From Cryptolaemus montrouzieri (lineage: Eukaryota; Arthropoda; Insecta; Coleoptera; Coccinellidae): 64,000 nucleotides of DNA. Where the stretch lies: assembly GCA_013387265.2 (NCBI GenBank), contig JABFTP020000062.1:49068345-49132344 (forward strand), written 5' to 3'. The number at the start of each line of letters is the position of its first letter. The stretch's first letter is position 1. The position numbers were made by a program, and so were the translations under genes. This document shows positions 11,889-22,451 of the stretch, piece after piece. Under the pieces are notes generated by a model, which had not been told where the DNA came from, made no database searches, and was given only the letters and a program-made list of their open reading frames with translations.

Positions 11889-12280
11889 CACAAGCGACCA
11901 AAAACTCCAACGTCAGTTAGCAAGGTTATGGCACACGAATTTTGGATGCACAAAGTATTTTGTTCATCAATCATCTTGGCAAAGGTGAAAATATCACTAG
12001 TGAATATTTCATTAGATCGATAGAATAAAGAATTTAAGAAGAAGCACTTTGAATTTTTATAGGAAAATGTGCTGCTTCTCAATGCCAATGGACAGCCTCA
12101 CAAATCGTTAACCGAGTTAAATCATTGAGTTTTCATTTGCTTAATAAACCAGTATATTTTCTAGATTAGACCTACTAATGAATACGGCAGACTTCAAAAG
12201 AAAGGTGGCTCCATCGGAGTAGTTATTGCCGCAATTGAAAGTTTTTATGAAATAAAAGACAAATCACTCTACGTTAGAAC
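11889..12280 (+). repeat. Dispersed repeat, copy 2 of a pair
   Basis: Diverged direct copy of 5821-6200; see that entry for landmarks. The two copies lie on either side of hAT copy 1. Confidence 0.55.
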
Positions 12281-12400
12281 ATGTATCATTGTTGAAGGTG
12301 GCTATGTGGGTAACTGAAATCAAATCTGAACAAAATAAAAATAAAGTTTTACTGGTTTAGCTCTGGCCCTCATCGTGTGATGTTTTAGTATTCTGTACAG

Positions 12401-14750
12401 CAGGGGTGCTCAAACGGTCAATGGCGATCGACCAGTCGATCGCGAGTGCTTTTTGAGTAGATCTCGAAATGGAAAAAATTTTAATAAGTAGGTAACTGAA
12501 CTACAAAATTTTATTATGTGATAAAATAACACTCTGCTAGCGGCAAAGACGGCATTATCAAAGGAACGCGCGGTACTTGTCAAAGAAAAGCCGCGTTTTT
12601 TATTCTTGCCGCTTTTCTAGAAATTTCGGGCGGCAGGTTTTACGGGAACATTCAAGACTTTTGTTCACGCTGATATAAATGTTGCGCCTGCAGGCATTGG
12701 AGTCATTCTGAATAGTATCTTGAAGGCAATACTTCGTCGATACAAGGTTTATTAGTAAATAGTATCATTTTAATATTGATTGATGAGAAGAATTTTACTT
12801 TTGTATGGTGAAAGATAAGTGCATTTGTCTTATTTTTCGTGCGTGGTAACTTAAAACGGTTCATAAAAACTATGGAAAGGATTTCCCGCCACAGTGTGAA
12901 TTAAGAAAACGAAAAGTACGTGATTCGATATCTTGTTTGCAAAAAGAACAAACCATGTTCACAAGGCCAGACAAACAATCAAAAGCTGCTAAGATCGCGT
13001 CATTTAAAATATCTCATATATTGGCGAAACAATAGAAACCATTCGAAGATGGATCGGTTGTGAAGGAAGCTTTCATTGAAGCGGGCGAGACTTTATTTGG
13101 ACATTTAAAAAAACACAGATGTCATGTCTGCTTATAGAGGACTTCAGTTATCTCGTCCGACTGTCACAAAGCGTATTGAACTCATAAGTCAGGACATGGG
13201 AGATAAACTTAAATATGATATCATGAAATGTACGTACTTCTCTTTACAGTTCGACGAATCCACCGATGTGATAGAAACTGCTCAGCTGTGTATTTTTATT
13301 CGGATGGTATTCAATGACATGTTGGCCAAGGAAGAATTTTTGACAATCATTCCTCTGAAGGAGAAGACCCGTGGCGAAGATATATATGATGTTTTCTTAT
13401 ATTTTGTAAAAAACTACTAGCTATCAATTTATAAATTAGTATGCATTACCACCGATGGAGCACCAGCAATGACTGGAAACAAAACGGTGTTTTGGCATTG
13501 TGTAGAGCTAATGAAGATTTCCCTTCATTCTTTCCATTCCATTGGATTATAAATCAACAAGTTTTCTGTTCGAGAACTTTAAACAAGGAGAAAATTATGG
13601 GCATTGCAACAAAAATTGTGAATACCATCCGTACACGTAGCTTGCAACGGCGGCTCTTTGAGTTGCAGTTGGAAGATAGGGAGTCAGCTGACAACGCTAA
13701 TCTAGTTCTTCACATGGACGTCAGGTGGTTGACTCGTTGAAAATTCCTAGAAAGGTTTCAAGAATTATTGTTATTATTATTATAATGCCTGATTGATTTG
13801 ACATTTTTGAATAACATCACAATGCACTTAAACACCACTAATTTGGAGCTACAAGGTGAAGAAGAACCTATGATTGAGATGATTAATACAGTAAACGCAT
13901 TCAAATGTATATTTACTTATGAAAAATCAACTGAAAGGAAAGGATCTGAAACATTATCCGTCTTTGAAAGCAAGGACTCCTCAGTTAATTATGATACGTA
14001 TGAGGCAGAATTATCGAATATTTTGGGACAATTCAAAATGCGTTATTATGATTGCAGTAAATTGGCAAATATAGCATCATTTATGAGTTATCCTTTTTCA
14101 TGTGAAAACATTGAGGGGTCAGCTACTGAAATAGCAAGTCAGTTTAATATGAACTCATGTTCTGAAGAAAATGGGTTGGTGCAGATTAAAGCTACAGTAT
14201 CTGATAAAAATTTCTGGTGTTTCGTATCTGAAGATAAATATCCGAATCTAAGGCAAATCGCCCTTCAACTGACGGCAATGTTTGGGTCAACTTACTTGTG
14301 CGATTCTGCATTTTCTGAAATGAAGGTGCTTAAGTCAAAATATCGCAATCGACTAACTGACGATCATTTGTCATTATGCTTGCGATTAGCACTGAGTGTT
14401 AGGTACCATCTTATGAAAAGTATGCTGAGTACCACGCTTCAATTTCCAAAGTCACTCCTTAGTTAAGTTCAACATCATTTCTAACTCTTTTGTTTTGTAT
14501 CAACCAATAAACTCGCAATTTTGAATAACTATGAGTTTTTTTATTGATATTATAGAGAAGAACCTTACTAAACCCTAACCAAACCTTGACTAAATAATGT
14601 ATATTGTGCGGAAACTTAATATCTATATATGCTACGGTACACCCTACCTAGGTAGGTAAGTAGGTAGGGTGTATCGTGTATGTACTATGACCCTGCATCA
14701 CAAAACTTGCAGCTTCTCAGAGTCGATCGTAAGTAGTTTGAGCACTCCTG
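12401..14750 (+). mobile_element. hAT transposon copy 2 (ZBED/GTF2IRD2-like)
   Basis: Left end CAGGGGTGCTCAAACGGTCA at 12401; right end TTTGAGCACTCCTG finishing at 14750, giving imperfect TIRs. The expected 8-bp TSD is poor (CTGTACAG / CTGAAGCA, about half matching), suggesting age or mutation. Length is 2350 bp, with no nested insertion. It belongs to the same family as 6800-10948 and supplies the uninterrupted reference that shows where the THAP element entered copy 1. A CCTACC hairpin lies near 14641-14672. Confidence 0.88.
12780..14466 (+). pseudogene. hAT transposase of copy 2 (broken)
   Basis: Readable segments in order: a degenerate BED-finger region (12780-12955); MFTRPDKQSKAA and SFKISHILAKQ (12957-13035, then a stop); the catalytic-domain start with YFSLQFDESTDV, FIRMVFNDM and EKTRGEDIYDVF (13124-13420); TTDGAPAMTG readable in a shifted frame near 13447; LQLEDRESAD and LHMDVRWLTR (13600-13738); and a long final frame (13798-14466) with the hAT dimerisation block FWCFVSEDKYPNL, FGSTYLCDSAFSEMK and KYRNRLTDDH. 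At least three frameshifts or stops disable it. Confidence 0.85.
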
Positions 14751-15882
14751 CTGAAGCAATAATTCAATTTCCTGATATATATTCTACAGGTTTCTTATAT
14801 GTGTCCACATTCTCTGATTTCTACAATATCTGAATTAATTTGTAATAGTAGCATTTAATTGAGCGATCAGAGGTTGTAAAATTTTGAATTCGAAAACGAA
14901 CTGTCACCGAAACTTATCCAACCTCAATATTTACAGGATTATGGAAATCTGACTCGACACATTTCTGGCATGTGTCGTTTACAAGCAATTAAACAGTGGA
15001 ATCGCCACCCACATGTTCCCGTCCACCTAACAAATTAGTTACATCGAATTTGCAATGTCGGCTATCCATTATGACGCATTGCATTGCACACACAAAATTT
15101 GGGCGATTATTTCCAGGGAAATGACGCATGCATTCGTACCACAACTCAACCGCCAAACAATGAGTTACGTCTTATTTACTGATGGAATACATTGCGGAGG
15201 TTGCTGTTTATACAACGAAAAGTTTTATCCAGATACAGACCGTGCATTATGTGCCACTAATAATTTAGTGTATCTAATGCACGTTAGGCTCGAATCAAAG
15301 GATGGGTCGTGAAATATAGATCAGTTTATGTATAGGATGTTATCCAAATAATGTCTCTTAGTGTGTTTTAGTGGAAAATTTCGAAATTATAACACAATGG
15401 AAATACTGAACAAATAAGGCCATGAAATACAAACCGATAAGTTAAATAATGTAGCATTGATACCGTTGTCAGATATCCAAAAATTCTGATGATTCCAATG
15501 AAATATCCAAAAAGAATAGTAGGCGCCGCAGTATGGTTTCATCTTGATGTCTTGTTCACGATTTCAAACTGATTTTTCTCGAAAAAACTCCTTAGAATAC
15601 AAGTAATAACTCATTCGATTTGGAGTTCTCTATGAAGACACATTTCAATTCAAAGAATGCAAACTGACAAAACTCTATCTTCTTCTCCATAACGTCAATA
15701 AAACGTTGAATATTAGGCACTCAGCGATCTTCGTGATAGGAGTACATGTTCTCCAGAGAGAGTACAGCACTCAAATCAATTTCATTGATGCCTTGGCCTC
15801 AAGCACTCATTTTACAGGAGATGGTAGAAACATTGGATATGAGTAAAGAAAGAAACTGTGAACGGTGTTGACTTATATTCTA
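14751..15882. other. No recognised feature
   Basis: Short frames without motifs, including an 85-codon one at 15055-15312 for which I see no support. Confidence 0.5.
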
Positions 15883-16070
15883 ACAGTCTGAAACTTGTTG
15901 GTCTGTCACTTTGGGGAATACCGGAAGTTGATTTTCACTTGAACTTTTCGAATAGTAACCCCATAATTTAATTTTTTTTTTCGATTGTTCATTCAATTTT
16001 CAGTACCTTCTGCTGAAAAAGTTTCACATAAAAAGATGTATCCTCCTTGAAAAAGAAATCATCGAAAAAT
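15883..16070 (+). repeat. Dispersed repeat, inverse copy at 45705-45895
   Basis: AACAGTCTGAAAC, GGTCTGTC, AATACCGG, TTCACTTG and ACTTTTCGAATAGTAA recur in the same order on the opposite strand at 45.7-45.9 kb. Identity is moderate with indels, indicating an old interspersed element of unknown type. Confidence 0.6.
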
Positions 16071-16312
16071 CTATTAAGAAAACTCACATTTTGAATTCCT
16101 CTATGTAATTCGTAGTGTGGGATCTCTTGGAGATTGTTTCAGACTTTTTCAGCGCTATAAACTATTTCCATTATTGGTTTAGTTCGAATAACTTATTTTA
16201 TTTCGTATTTTAGGTGAAAATAGATTCAGAACATAACAGGAGATTCTAATGAATCGCGAAGGAACCTCTGTGACGTAATACCATTGAAAATCATAAAGCA
16301 ATCTTCACAGAC

Positions 16313-16383
16313 ATTTGAATTTGGGAGGCTTTTACTTGGTAAAATTCCATTATCAATAATAAAAAACAAGTACTGTGTTTTAA
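16313..16383 (+). repeat. 71-bp copy of the left terminus of the 24.7-kb PLE insertion
   Basis: ATTTGAATTTGGGAGGCTTT through ACTGTGTTTTAA matches 24719-24789 with only a few mismatches. At 24719 this is the left end of the Penelope-like insertion; here no PLE body follows. It may be a PLE remnant or the source locus of the flanking DNA carried by the 24.7-kb copy. Confidence 0.7.
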
Positions 16384-16904
16384 CGAAAACTCTGGAGTGA
16401 AAGATTCATGAAGAAATGAATTGAATGCCTTGTTGAGTGTAGAAGCGAATACAGAAACATGTTTGGCAAATTTCCTTTGATACTGGAACATCGCTGTCGA
16501 CTGTTTTACGAAAACAAAAACAAGCCTTATGTTCTTCAAATAGTTCCAACTCGTGAAGAATGACAATGTTGGACGCCTTTAGTTTCAAAATTTTTTCACT
16601 CATTGAAAGCATTGTGATTATTTTTTTCTTCAGAACCATCATTTGGTCTGGTGAGTGAAATTTTCACAATCATCGTAAATTCAATGAAATAATTTTGGAC
16701 ATTGAAGATAGCTGAATCCGCATAACATAACGAACAATAGTTTTCCGCGTAGATTCGGTGTGTACGTTCGGTTCTTCATTTATTCTAATGGCATGATTCT
16801 TATTCCCATCAGAGCAGCAACCATAGTGGAACTGCACCATAGTCCTCAAGGGGAGTGGTCACCTGAAATTATCACAAATGAAAGAACTATCTGTTGAGAA
16901 TCAC

Positions 16905-17174
16905 TAAGAAATGGTAGCATTGAAAATTCAACTCAAAAATTTAAATATTTTATGTATCTATAGACCAGGAAGTGTTAATTTTGATACATTTATTTCTCGC
17001 CTGGGCAATAGACTTTATAAGATATTTGAAGGACCACATAGTAGTGTCTGCATAAAAGGAGACTTTAATATAGATTTCCTTCGAACCAACAAACATAAAG
17101 AGGAGTTAGTGGTTCTTTTTGAGTCATTTCGCCTTTCAACTGTTTCCATCTGGTTGAATTTTAGGGAAATTTAG
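16905..17174 (+). pseudogene. Non-LTR retrotransposon endonuclease fragment
   Basis: About 87 residues of an apurinic-like (EEP) endonuclease domain: LNILCIYRPGSVNFDTF, then GPHSSVCIKGDFNIDF, then LVVLFESF. The YRP and GDFN motifs are typical of LINE endonucleases; GDFN contributes a catalytic Asp/Asn. The 5' and 3' parts of the element, including the reverse transcriptase, are absent. The clade cannot be set from this fragment. Dead. Confidence 0.75.
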
Positions 17175-17357
17175 GAAATTATAGTGAAAAACAAGAAGAG
17201 TACTTACCTCGGGATCAAAAAATTATGGAGTAAATGTATCACGGACAGTATAATCGTCATATGTTGGCAAATTACAGATGGTCTTTGAAAAGACATTGCC
17301 CCCTGAAAAATTGTGGAAAAAATTGTCAAAGAGAGTGTTTTATTGAAATATAATATA

Positions 17358-17775
17358 CAGGGTGATACATAATATTATGTCACATTTTTAGGGGTGAATC
17401 TACGTGTAATAAAAAAAGTTTCTGTAAACATAGGTCCGCAAAAACTTCATCACGGAGCTACAGGGTGTTGAAATTTTCGAAAATAATTGTTTTTTCTTCA
17501 AAACTCCTGCAGTTTTTGAGACATTCAGCCTGAATTTGGAATGCGTGGTATTTTTTACAGCCGCCATCATAACACGTCCGAATTTCAATTGAAATTCACA
17601 TGGTAATTTCTCTTCCAAGGCCATGTCTCCTTTCGCCCTTTCAAACTCTTTTGCAGTACGCCTTTGATCAGTGATCAATTTTCGTCATTTTAGTTCAATT
17701 TAGAAACTTTTTTGAAATTTGTTATTTTTTCGTATCTCCAACCGTTCTCGAGTGAAAAATTATTGAATTTGAATT
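17358..17775 (+). repeat. Left long terminal inverted repeat of the DD41D element
   Basis: Complementary, with indels, to 19080-19502. Shared landmarks are TATGTCACA near the tip, TTTCAACACCCT (in complement), GGACGTGTTATGATGG, GTTTCTAAATTGAA and CTCGAGAACGGT at the inner edge. Confidence 0.8.
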
Positions 17776-17888
17776 ATTTGAATTGTATGTTATTCTGAGA
17801 CTCAACTATACCAATATCAAACTAAGAAAAGAACAATTAAAAACTAAGTGAATTGCTGGGAGTGTCTTCCACCTGCAAGAATACAGGC

Positions 17889-18910
17889 CTATATCCTTCT
17901 TCGCATATTATCACGCACTCTTTGAAATATTCCTGGGGTATTTATTATCATGTCGCAAGAAGTCATTATTCGATTTCTCAATTCTTCTACAGTGTTCACT
18001 GGAGTGGTATAAACTAAGGTTTTGAGATATCCCCATGAGAAAAAGTCTAAACTATTTAAGTCTGGGAACCTAGGAGGCCATAGTGCTGGCCCTCCCCGAC
18101 CTATCCATCGGTTGTTGAATGTATTATTCAAGAATTCTCTACCTTCTCCACTCACATGTGCTGGTGCCCCGTCATTCATGAACCAAATTATGTTTCTCAC
18201 CAGAAGTGGCACATCCTCCAGCAATAGAGGTAACTCGTCCTCAAGAAATTGCTGATTAGGAGGACCGTTTAGTCTATTAGGCAAAAAATAATGACCCAGT
18301 CATATAATTTCCAATTATACCAACCCAGACATTCAGTGAGAATTGCTCTTGAAGATGAGATTCTCCAATCAAATGGGGGTTTTCCTCAGCCCAATAATGA
18401 ATATTGTGAAAATTTGTGATACCAGTTCTCAAATAGTTACCTTCGTCTGTGAACATTATTTCACTATCATTATGAGCATTTTATCTAAGAACCATCGGCA
18501 AAAATTCAAACTTGACGGAAAATCTCGAGGAAGTAAGGTTAGGATGCGTTGAATGTGAAACGGGTACAATAAAACGCCGTGGAGAATTATCGGAACTAGA
18601 ACGTGTGAAATATTTAATTGATTGCCAATTTTTCTTGTACCCACATGAGTTTTCAAATCAATACAATTCAAAATTGCTTCCTCAATATCTGGAGTTCTCA
18701 TAGTTTGAGTTGCACCTTTTAAATGCTTATTTCAGTGAAAGTACCAATTTCCTCCAACCTTCTGTCGATATTTGAAGATGTTCGCCTGTCTGGTGTTACT
18801 CGATTGGAAAAGCGCACTTGATATAATCGCCTAGCTTCTGTTATGTTTCCGTCAGCTAGACCGTACATGTAATGGATATCAGCCAATTCGGAGCTAGTAG
18901 AATTAGCCAT
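17889..18910 (-). pseudogene. DD41D mariner transposase (broken)
   Basis: Start taken at the ATG ending at 18910. Residues 1-63 form a DUF4817-like helix-turn-helix (SELADIHYMYGLADGN, RRLYQVRFSNRVTPDR). A second DNA-binding stretch follows after a frameshift (18456-18701; IGNQLNISH). The first catalytic Asp is in FTDEGNYL near 18446. The second is in FMNDGAPAH and the third in PDLNSLDFFSWG (frame 17889-18284), with exactly 41 residues between these two. WIGRGGPALWPPR lies between them. All three acidic residues are preserved, but at least three frameshifts or stops break the frame. Confidence 0.83.
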
Positions 18911-19079
18911 TTTTTCTTATAGCAATAACTTGAAAAGTCTTAAAACTAATCATTAATTTAATAAACAAATCGAGCAGACAATGGTTTATTTTTATTATTA
19001 TTATTATAAATAAATGAGAAAAATCAAAGCCTACTAGTAATTTTTTTAATTAGAAGTGCTGTCAACGGCGAATGCATAC

Positions 19080-19502
19080 AATCGTTTAATAATTTTTTGC
19101 TCGAGAACGGTCGAAGATACAGAACAATTACATATGTCAACAAAGTTTCTAAATTGAACGAAGATGACGAAAATAGATTGTACGCTGATCAGTGGTGTAC
19201 TGCGAAGTGTAAAAGGGCAAAAGAAGACATGACTCCGGAAAAGAAAACACCTTGTAGATTCTAGTTGAAATTTAGGACGTGTTATGATGGAGGGTGTAAA
19301 GAATAGGTTGCATTTCAAATTTGGGCTGAATATCTCGAAAACTGCAGGTGTTTTGAAAAGAAACTATTTTTTTCCGGAAATTTCAACACCCTATAGCTCC
19401 GTAACGAAGCTTTTGCGGGCTATGTTTATATGAACTTTTTTTCTTGAATTTGCACGTATATCTACCCCCTCAAGTTGTGACATACTATTATGGAATACCC
19501 TG
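19080..19502 (-). repeat. Right long terminal inverted repeat of the DD41D element
   Basis: Partner of 17358-17775. Confidence 0.8.
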
Positions 19503-19504
19503 TA

Positions 19505-20168
19505 TTTTCGACACTTTCCTTTCAATCTATATCGATGTATCCTGAAACTGACATTTTATATATATTATTATGTTTCTAAATTTTCTGATTGTCGTCATGT
19601 GAAATGAAATTAAAGATTCAAAAAAGAACAAAGTAAATTTTACAGAATCATTGATAGTTTCATGAATTGGGAAGCATAAATACACCCTTCATAATAAAAC
19701 TGAACTGTACTACTTGTGCCTTCTATTGTTATGTTGTACCTGTCGATAACTTGGTACTTTATTGACAGCTGTCGAAAATTTTATGACACTTGTATGTGAA
19801 CAACACGAGTTATTACGTCATATTTGTTTGTTTGTTATTCCTTTAACGTGCTCTATTTCCGCCTTTTGGCCAATTACACGCCAAGGAATTCTGCCGCATC
19901 ACTAAACCGGGAATTTTGCTGAACCGCTCTTGTGTCGAAGGAAGGAATCTTTAATGTCCAACACATCTCTATTAGACAGGACCAACGTCTTTACATCTCC
20001 TCCGAAAGATGGATACTCTAGCGATCCCAAGAATCCGAAAAATCGTACCGTCTTTGTGGGGATTGATTCCAGGTAACACTGCGCAGGAGACGAGCATCAT
20101 ATCCTCTACGCCACCGAACCGGCTAAATGCGTCATGTTTGCAAATGCTTTTAGTACGTCGCTCGGAAA
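19505..20168. other. Mostly unassigned; possible retroelement 3' tail on the minus strand
   Basis: On the minus strand, about 20010 down to 19835 starts with CCATCTTTCGGAGGAGATGT and CGTTGGTCCTG and ends with GGAATAACAAACAAACAAAT. This resembles 3' ends of RTE-like LINEs and their SINEs that I have seen in other animals, but the match is from memory of the pattern and is weak. No coding capacity. Confidence 0.3.
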
Positions 20169-21193
20169 ATGAGTTTCGAACGAAGAGCTGCAGTTGAGTT
20201 TTGTGTTAAACTTGTTAAATCTTTTACCAAAACGCACCAAGTGTTACAGACTGCATAATATAATTGTGTATCCCGTACGCAAATGTATGAGTGGTTCAAG
20301 TGATTTGAATCCAGTAGAATAACCCTGAATGATGACGAAATATCAGGCTGACTGAAAACTGGATTAACGGAAGAAAACATCGAAAAAGTGAGTAAAATAA
20401 CCAAAAAATAATAAAGATCATTTAAATTTATTGAAATGGAACTAGGCATACCTCAAACAACTGTATACCGCATTTTGACCAAAGCGTTGGGCCTTTCGAT
20501 GTTTGTACCACACAAACTCACCGACGGCCAAAAGTTCAATGGAATTTAGCATAGCATGGACTTAGCATAGACATCATTAAAAGTGCTCGGAAGGTTCCAA
20601 ACTTTTAGAAAACGATTGTTACTGATGACGAGACGTAGTGTTTTCTGCCTGAGCCCGGAACAAAGTGGCAAATTTCTGAGTGGAGAACGCTGAATGAAGG
20701 AAAACCCAAAAAATGTCGCTTGAAGAAGTGAAAAGTGAAGGTTACGCTGATTTGTTTTTACGATTGTGAAGGAATTATCCACTAAAATTTTGTTTTACGC
20801 TACCAGTCACAGAAGACTTTTGTTGAGATGTCATAAAGCGATTGCTGGCAAAAATTCGTCGTATTCGGCCAGAATATCGTGAAAACAACAGTTACACTCT
20901 TTTGCACGGTAGTGCCTCATCACATCGTTCAAGAGTTGTCACTGAATTTCCGATCGAAAACCACATTATTTGCCTTGCTTCATTCACCCTATTCGCCTGA
21001 TCTCATTTCTTGCGACTGCTATATGTGGCATAAGTTGCATTCGACGATGAAAGGAAAGCAGTACGATTCAATTTAGTGCATTTAAAGTGCTGTGACCGAC
21101 GCGCTAAAGACCATTCCAGAAAAGGAAATAGAGAAGTCGTTTAACAACCTGTTACCGCTGCACATTTATGTACGAATACGTTCATTAATAAAA
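20169..21193 (+). pseudogene. mariner transposase, DD34D type (broken)
   Basis: From the ATG at 20169 the mariner order can be followed through changing frames: CVKLVKSFTKTHQVLQTA with YEWFK (helix-turn-helix), GIPQTTVYRILTKALG (second DNA-binding motif), VTDDET (first catalytic Asp), SEWRTLNEGKPKK, FYDCEGII, a region matching the second Asp, and YSPDLISCDCYMW with the third Asp. The second catalytic site reads HGSASSH where mariners have an Asp after the His, so catalysis is lost independently of the frameshifts. Terminal inverted repeats were not located. Confidence 0.82.
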
Positions 21194-21617
21194 AAGATTT
21201 GCAAAAAAATTAATACTGATTGTTTCTATTTTCAAAAGTTTGATTAATTTTGGAATGGAGGGTGTACGCAACAAAACCATTATTGACCATCTACAGATCA
21301 AATCCCGTGCGTTGGAAAGTGATTGATTTCTTAGTTTAAATATAAGGTTTTTGTTCCATAATTCGTAGTTATGTGCCCAAATTAGTGTTACTATTCTATG
21401 TTCAGTTTACCCAAGTAAACGGTGGAAAAAAATTATTTCATGATGGATGCAGATAAATTCATTTTGCTAGTATACTAACTACTTTCAATGTGGGCGAAAA
21501 TTTACGAAACGAAACGAAATCGATTAATAAGAAAATTTTTCACAGAAGTGGAAGGAACCATCTCATGTTAGCATCTCTGGACAAACGTCATTTAGCAACG
21601 CATTGTATGGTCGAGAT
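21194..21617. other. No recognised feature
   Basis: Unassigned stretch up to the BEL element's left TSD. Confidence 0.5.
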
Positions 21618-21622
21618 CTTAG

Positions 21623-22292
21623 TGTTGCGTGCCTAAAGATTAGGTTAAACAATTCTGGATATAATATAACTCAAAATTTCATGACAAAACAAAACCTAAA
21701 TATTTTCCTAAATATTATGATTCTTCATTTTTGTAGAAATTGCGCACAATTTTGAATCATATAATTTCTATATACATCTACACCGAATATTGTAATCCTC
21801 TTTTCGGCAATTTCATTAAAGTAGAGTTCTTATCACTTTTACACACGTTCCGGTCGTAAACAATACATACCTGCCCATTGATCCTATCCTATTCTTAGAA
21901 TCTTTAAATTTCAAAATCAAAACTCTTTCCCTTCTCTACAGTATTCAAGAAAATGTACAGACCTAAGAGATATCATTTTTCTATCGTCTATCTATCATCA
22001 CTCTACTTTTCTATCATTCTTCTATCATCTATCTTTCACCATCGATCTATCATTCAGTATCTAACATTCAGTTTGTAATTTTACTTTGTAACAATAGTAA
22101 CTAAAATTATTACATTGTATTTATTCACTATTCATCATCTTATTATATGGCAATACAGTCCATTATCAGTACAACGTTATATGTATCGTTAAATATATAT
22201 ATGTGTAAATAAATAGCGTTAGACAAATAATCAGTCTCAATCAACACAAAACTACTTACAGTCAGGTAAAACTCACTGTAAGACAAATAACG
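21623..22292 (+). repeat. BEL/Pao 5' LTR (670 bp)
   Basis: Begins TGTTGCGTGCC and ends CTGTAAGACAAATAAC. It matches 24634-24718 plus 25978-26509. It contains CTATCATCTATCTATCAT-type repeats near 21980-22060. Relative to this copy the 3' LTR has lost about 100 bp near 26360 and gained an AT-rich run. Confidence 0.9.
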
Positions 22293-22312
22293 TGGTCCTT
22301 CGAGCCGGATAG
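22293..22312 (+). promoter_or_regulatory. Primer-binding region next to the 5' LTR
   Basis: TGGTCCTTCGAGCCGGAT directly follows the LTR, the position where tRNA primes minus-strand DNA. This wording is typical of BEL/Pao elements; I do not assign the tRNA. Confidence 0.6.
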
Positions 22313-22451
22313 TGAACCACCATCGTCTGTCGTCTGAAATCAGAAAATAATCAAACTTCTACGAGCAACTTGAATCTAGAGTTGCGGAAATCAAAAATCT
22401 GGTAAGTAATATTTGATAGATCACTCGCTTGTTTCCTTTCCAAAATACAAA

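Larger units (their letters stand above)
17358..19502 (-). mobile_element. Tc1/mariner element with long TIRs (DD41D, rosa-like)
   Basis: 2145 bp flanked by TA dinucleotides (17356-17357, 19503-19504). The ends are CAGGGTGATACATAATATTA and the complement of the right end, CAGGGTATTCCATAATAGTA. Similarity between the ends continues inward for about 420 bp (17358-17775 against 19080-19502), so this is a long-TIR element. The transposase is on the minus strand and is broken. The D-to-D spacing of 41 residues places it with DD41D elements, a group I know as rosa. Confidence 0.85.

Noticed and set aside
12393..14758. An 8-bp TSD for hAT copy 2
   Set aside because: CTGTACAG and CTGAAGCA match at only about half the positions, so I do not claim it.
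15055..15312. 85-codon frame on the plus strand
   Set aside because: No recognisable domain, no repeat copy and no gene context.
16291..16642. Overlapping minus-strand frames of 78-91 codons
   Set aside because: No motifs, and the region overlaps a copy of the PLE-1 terminus.
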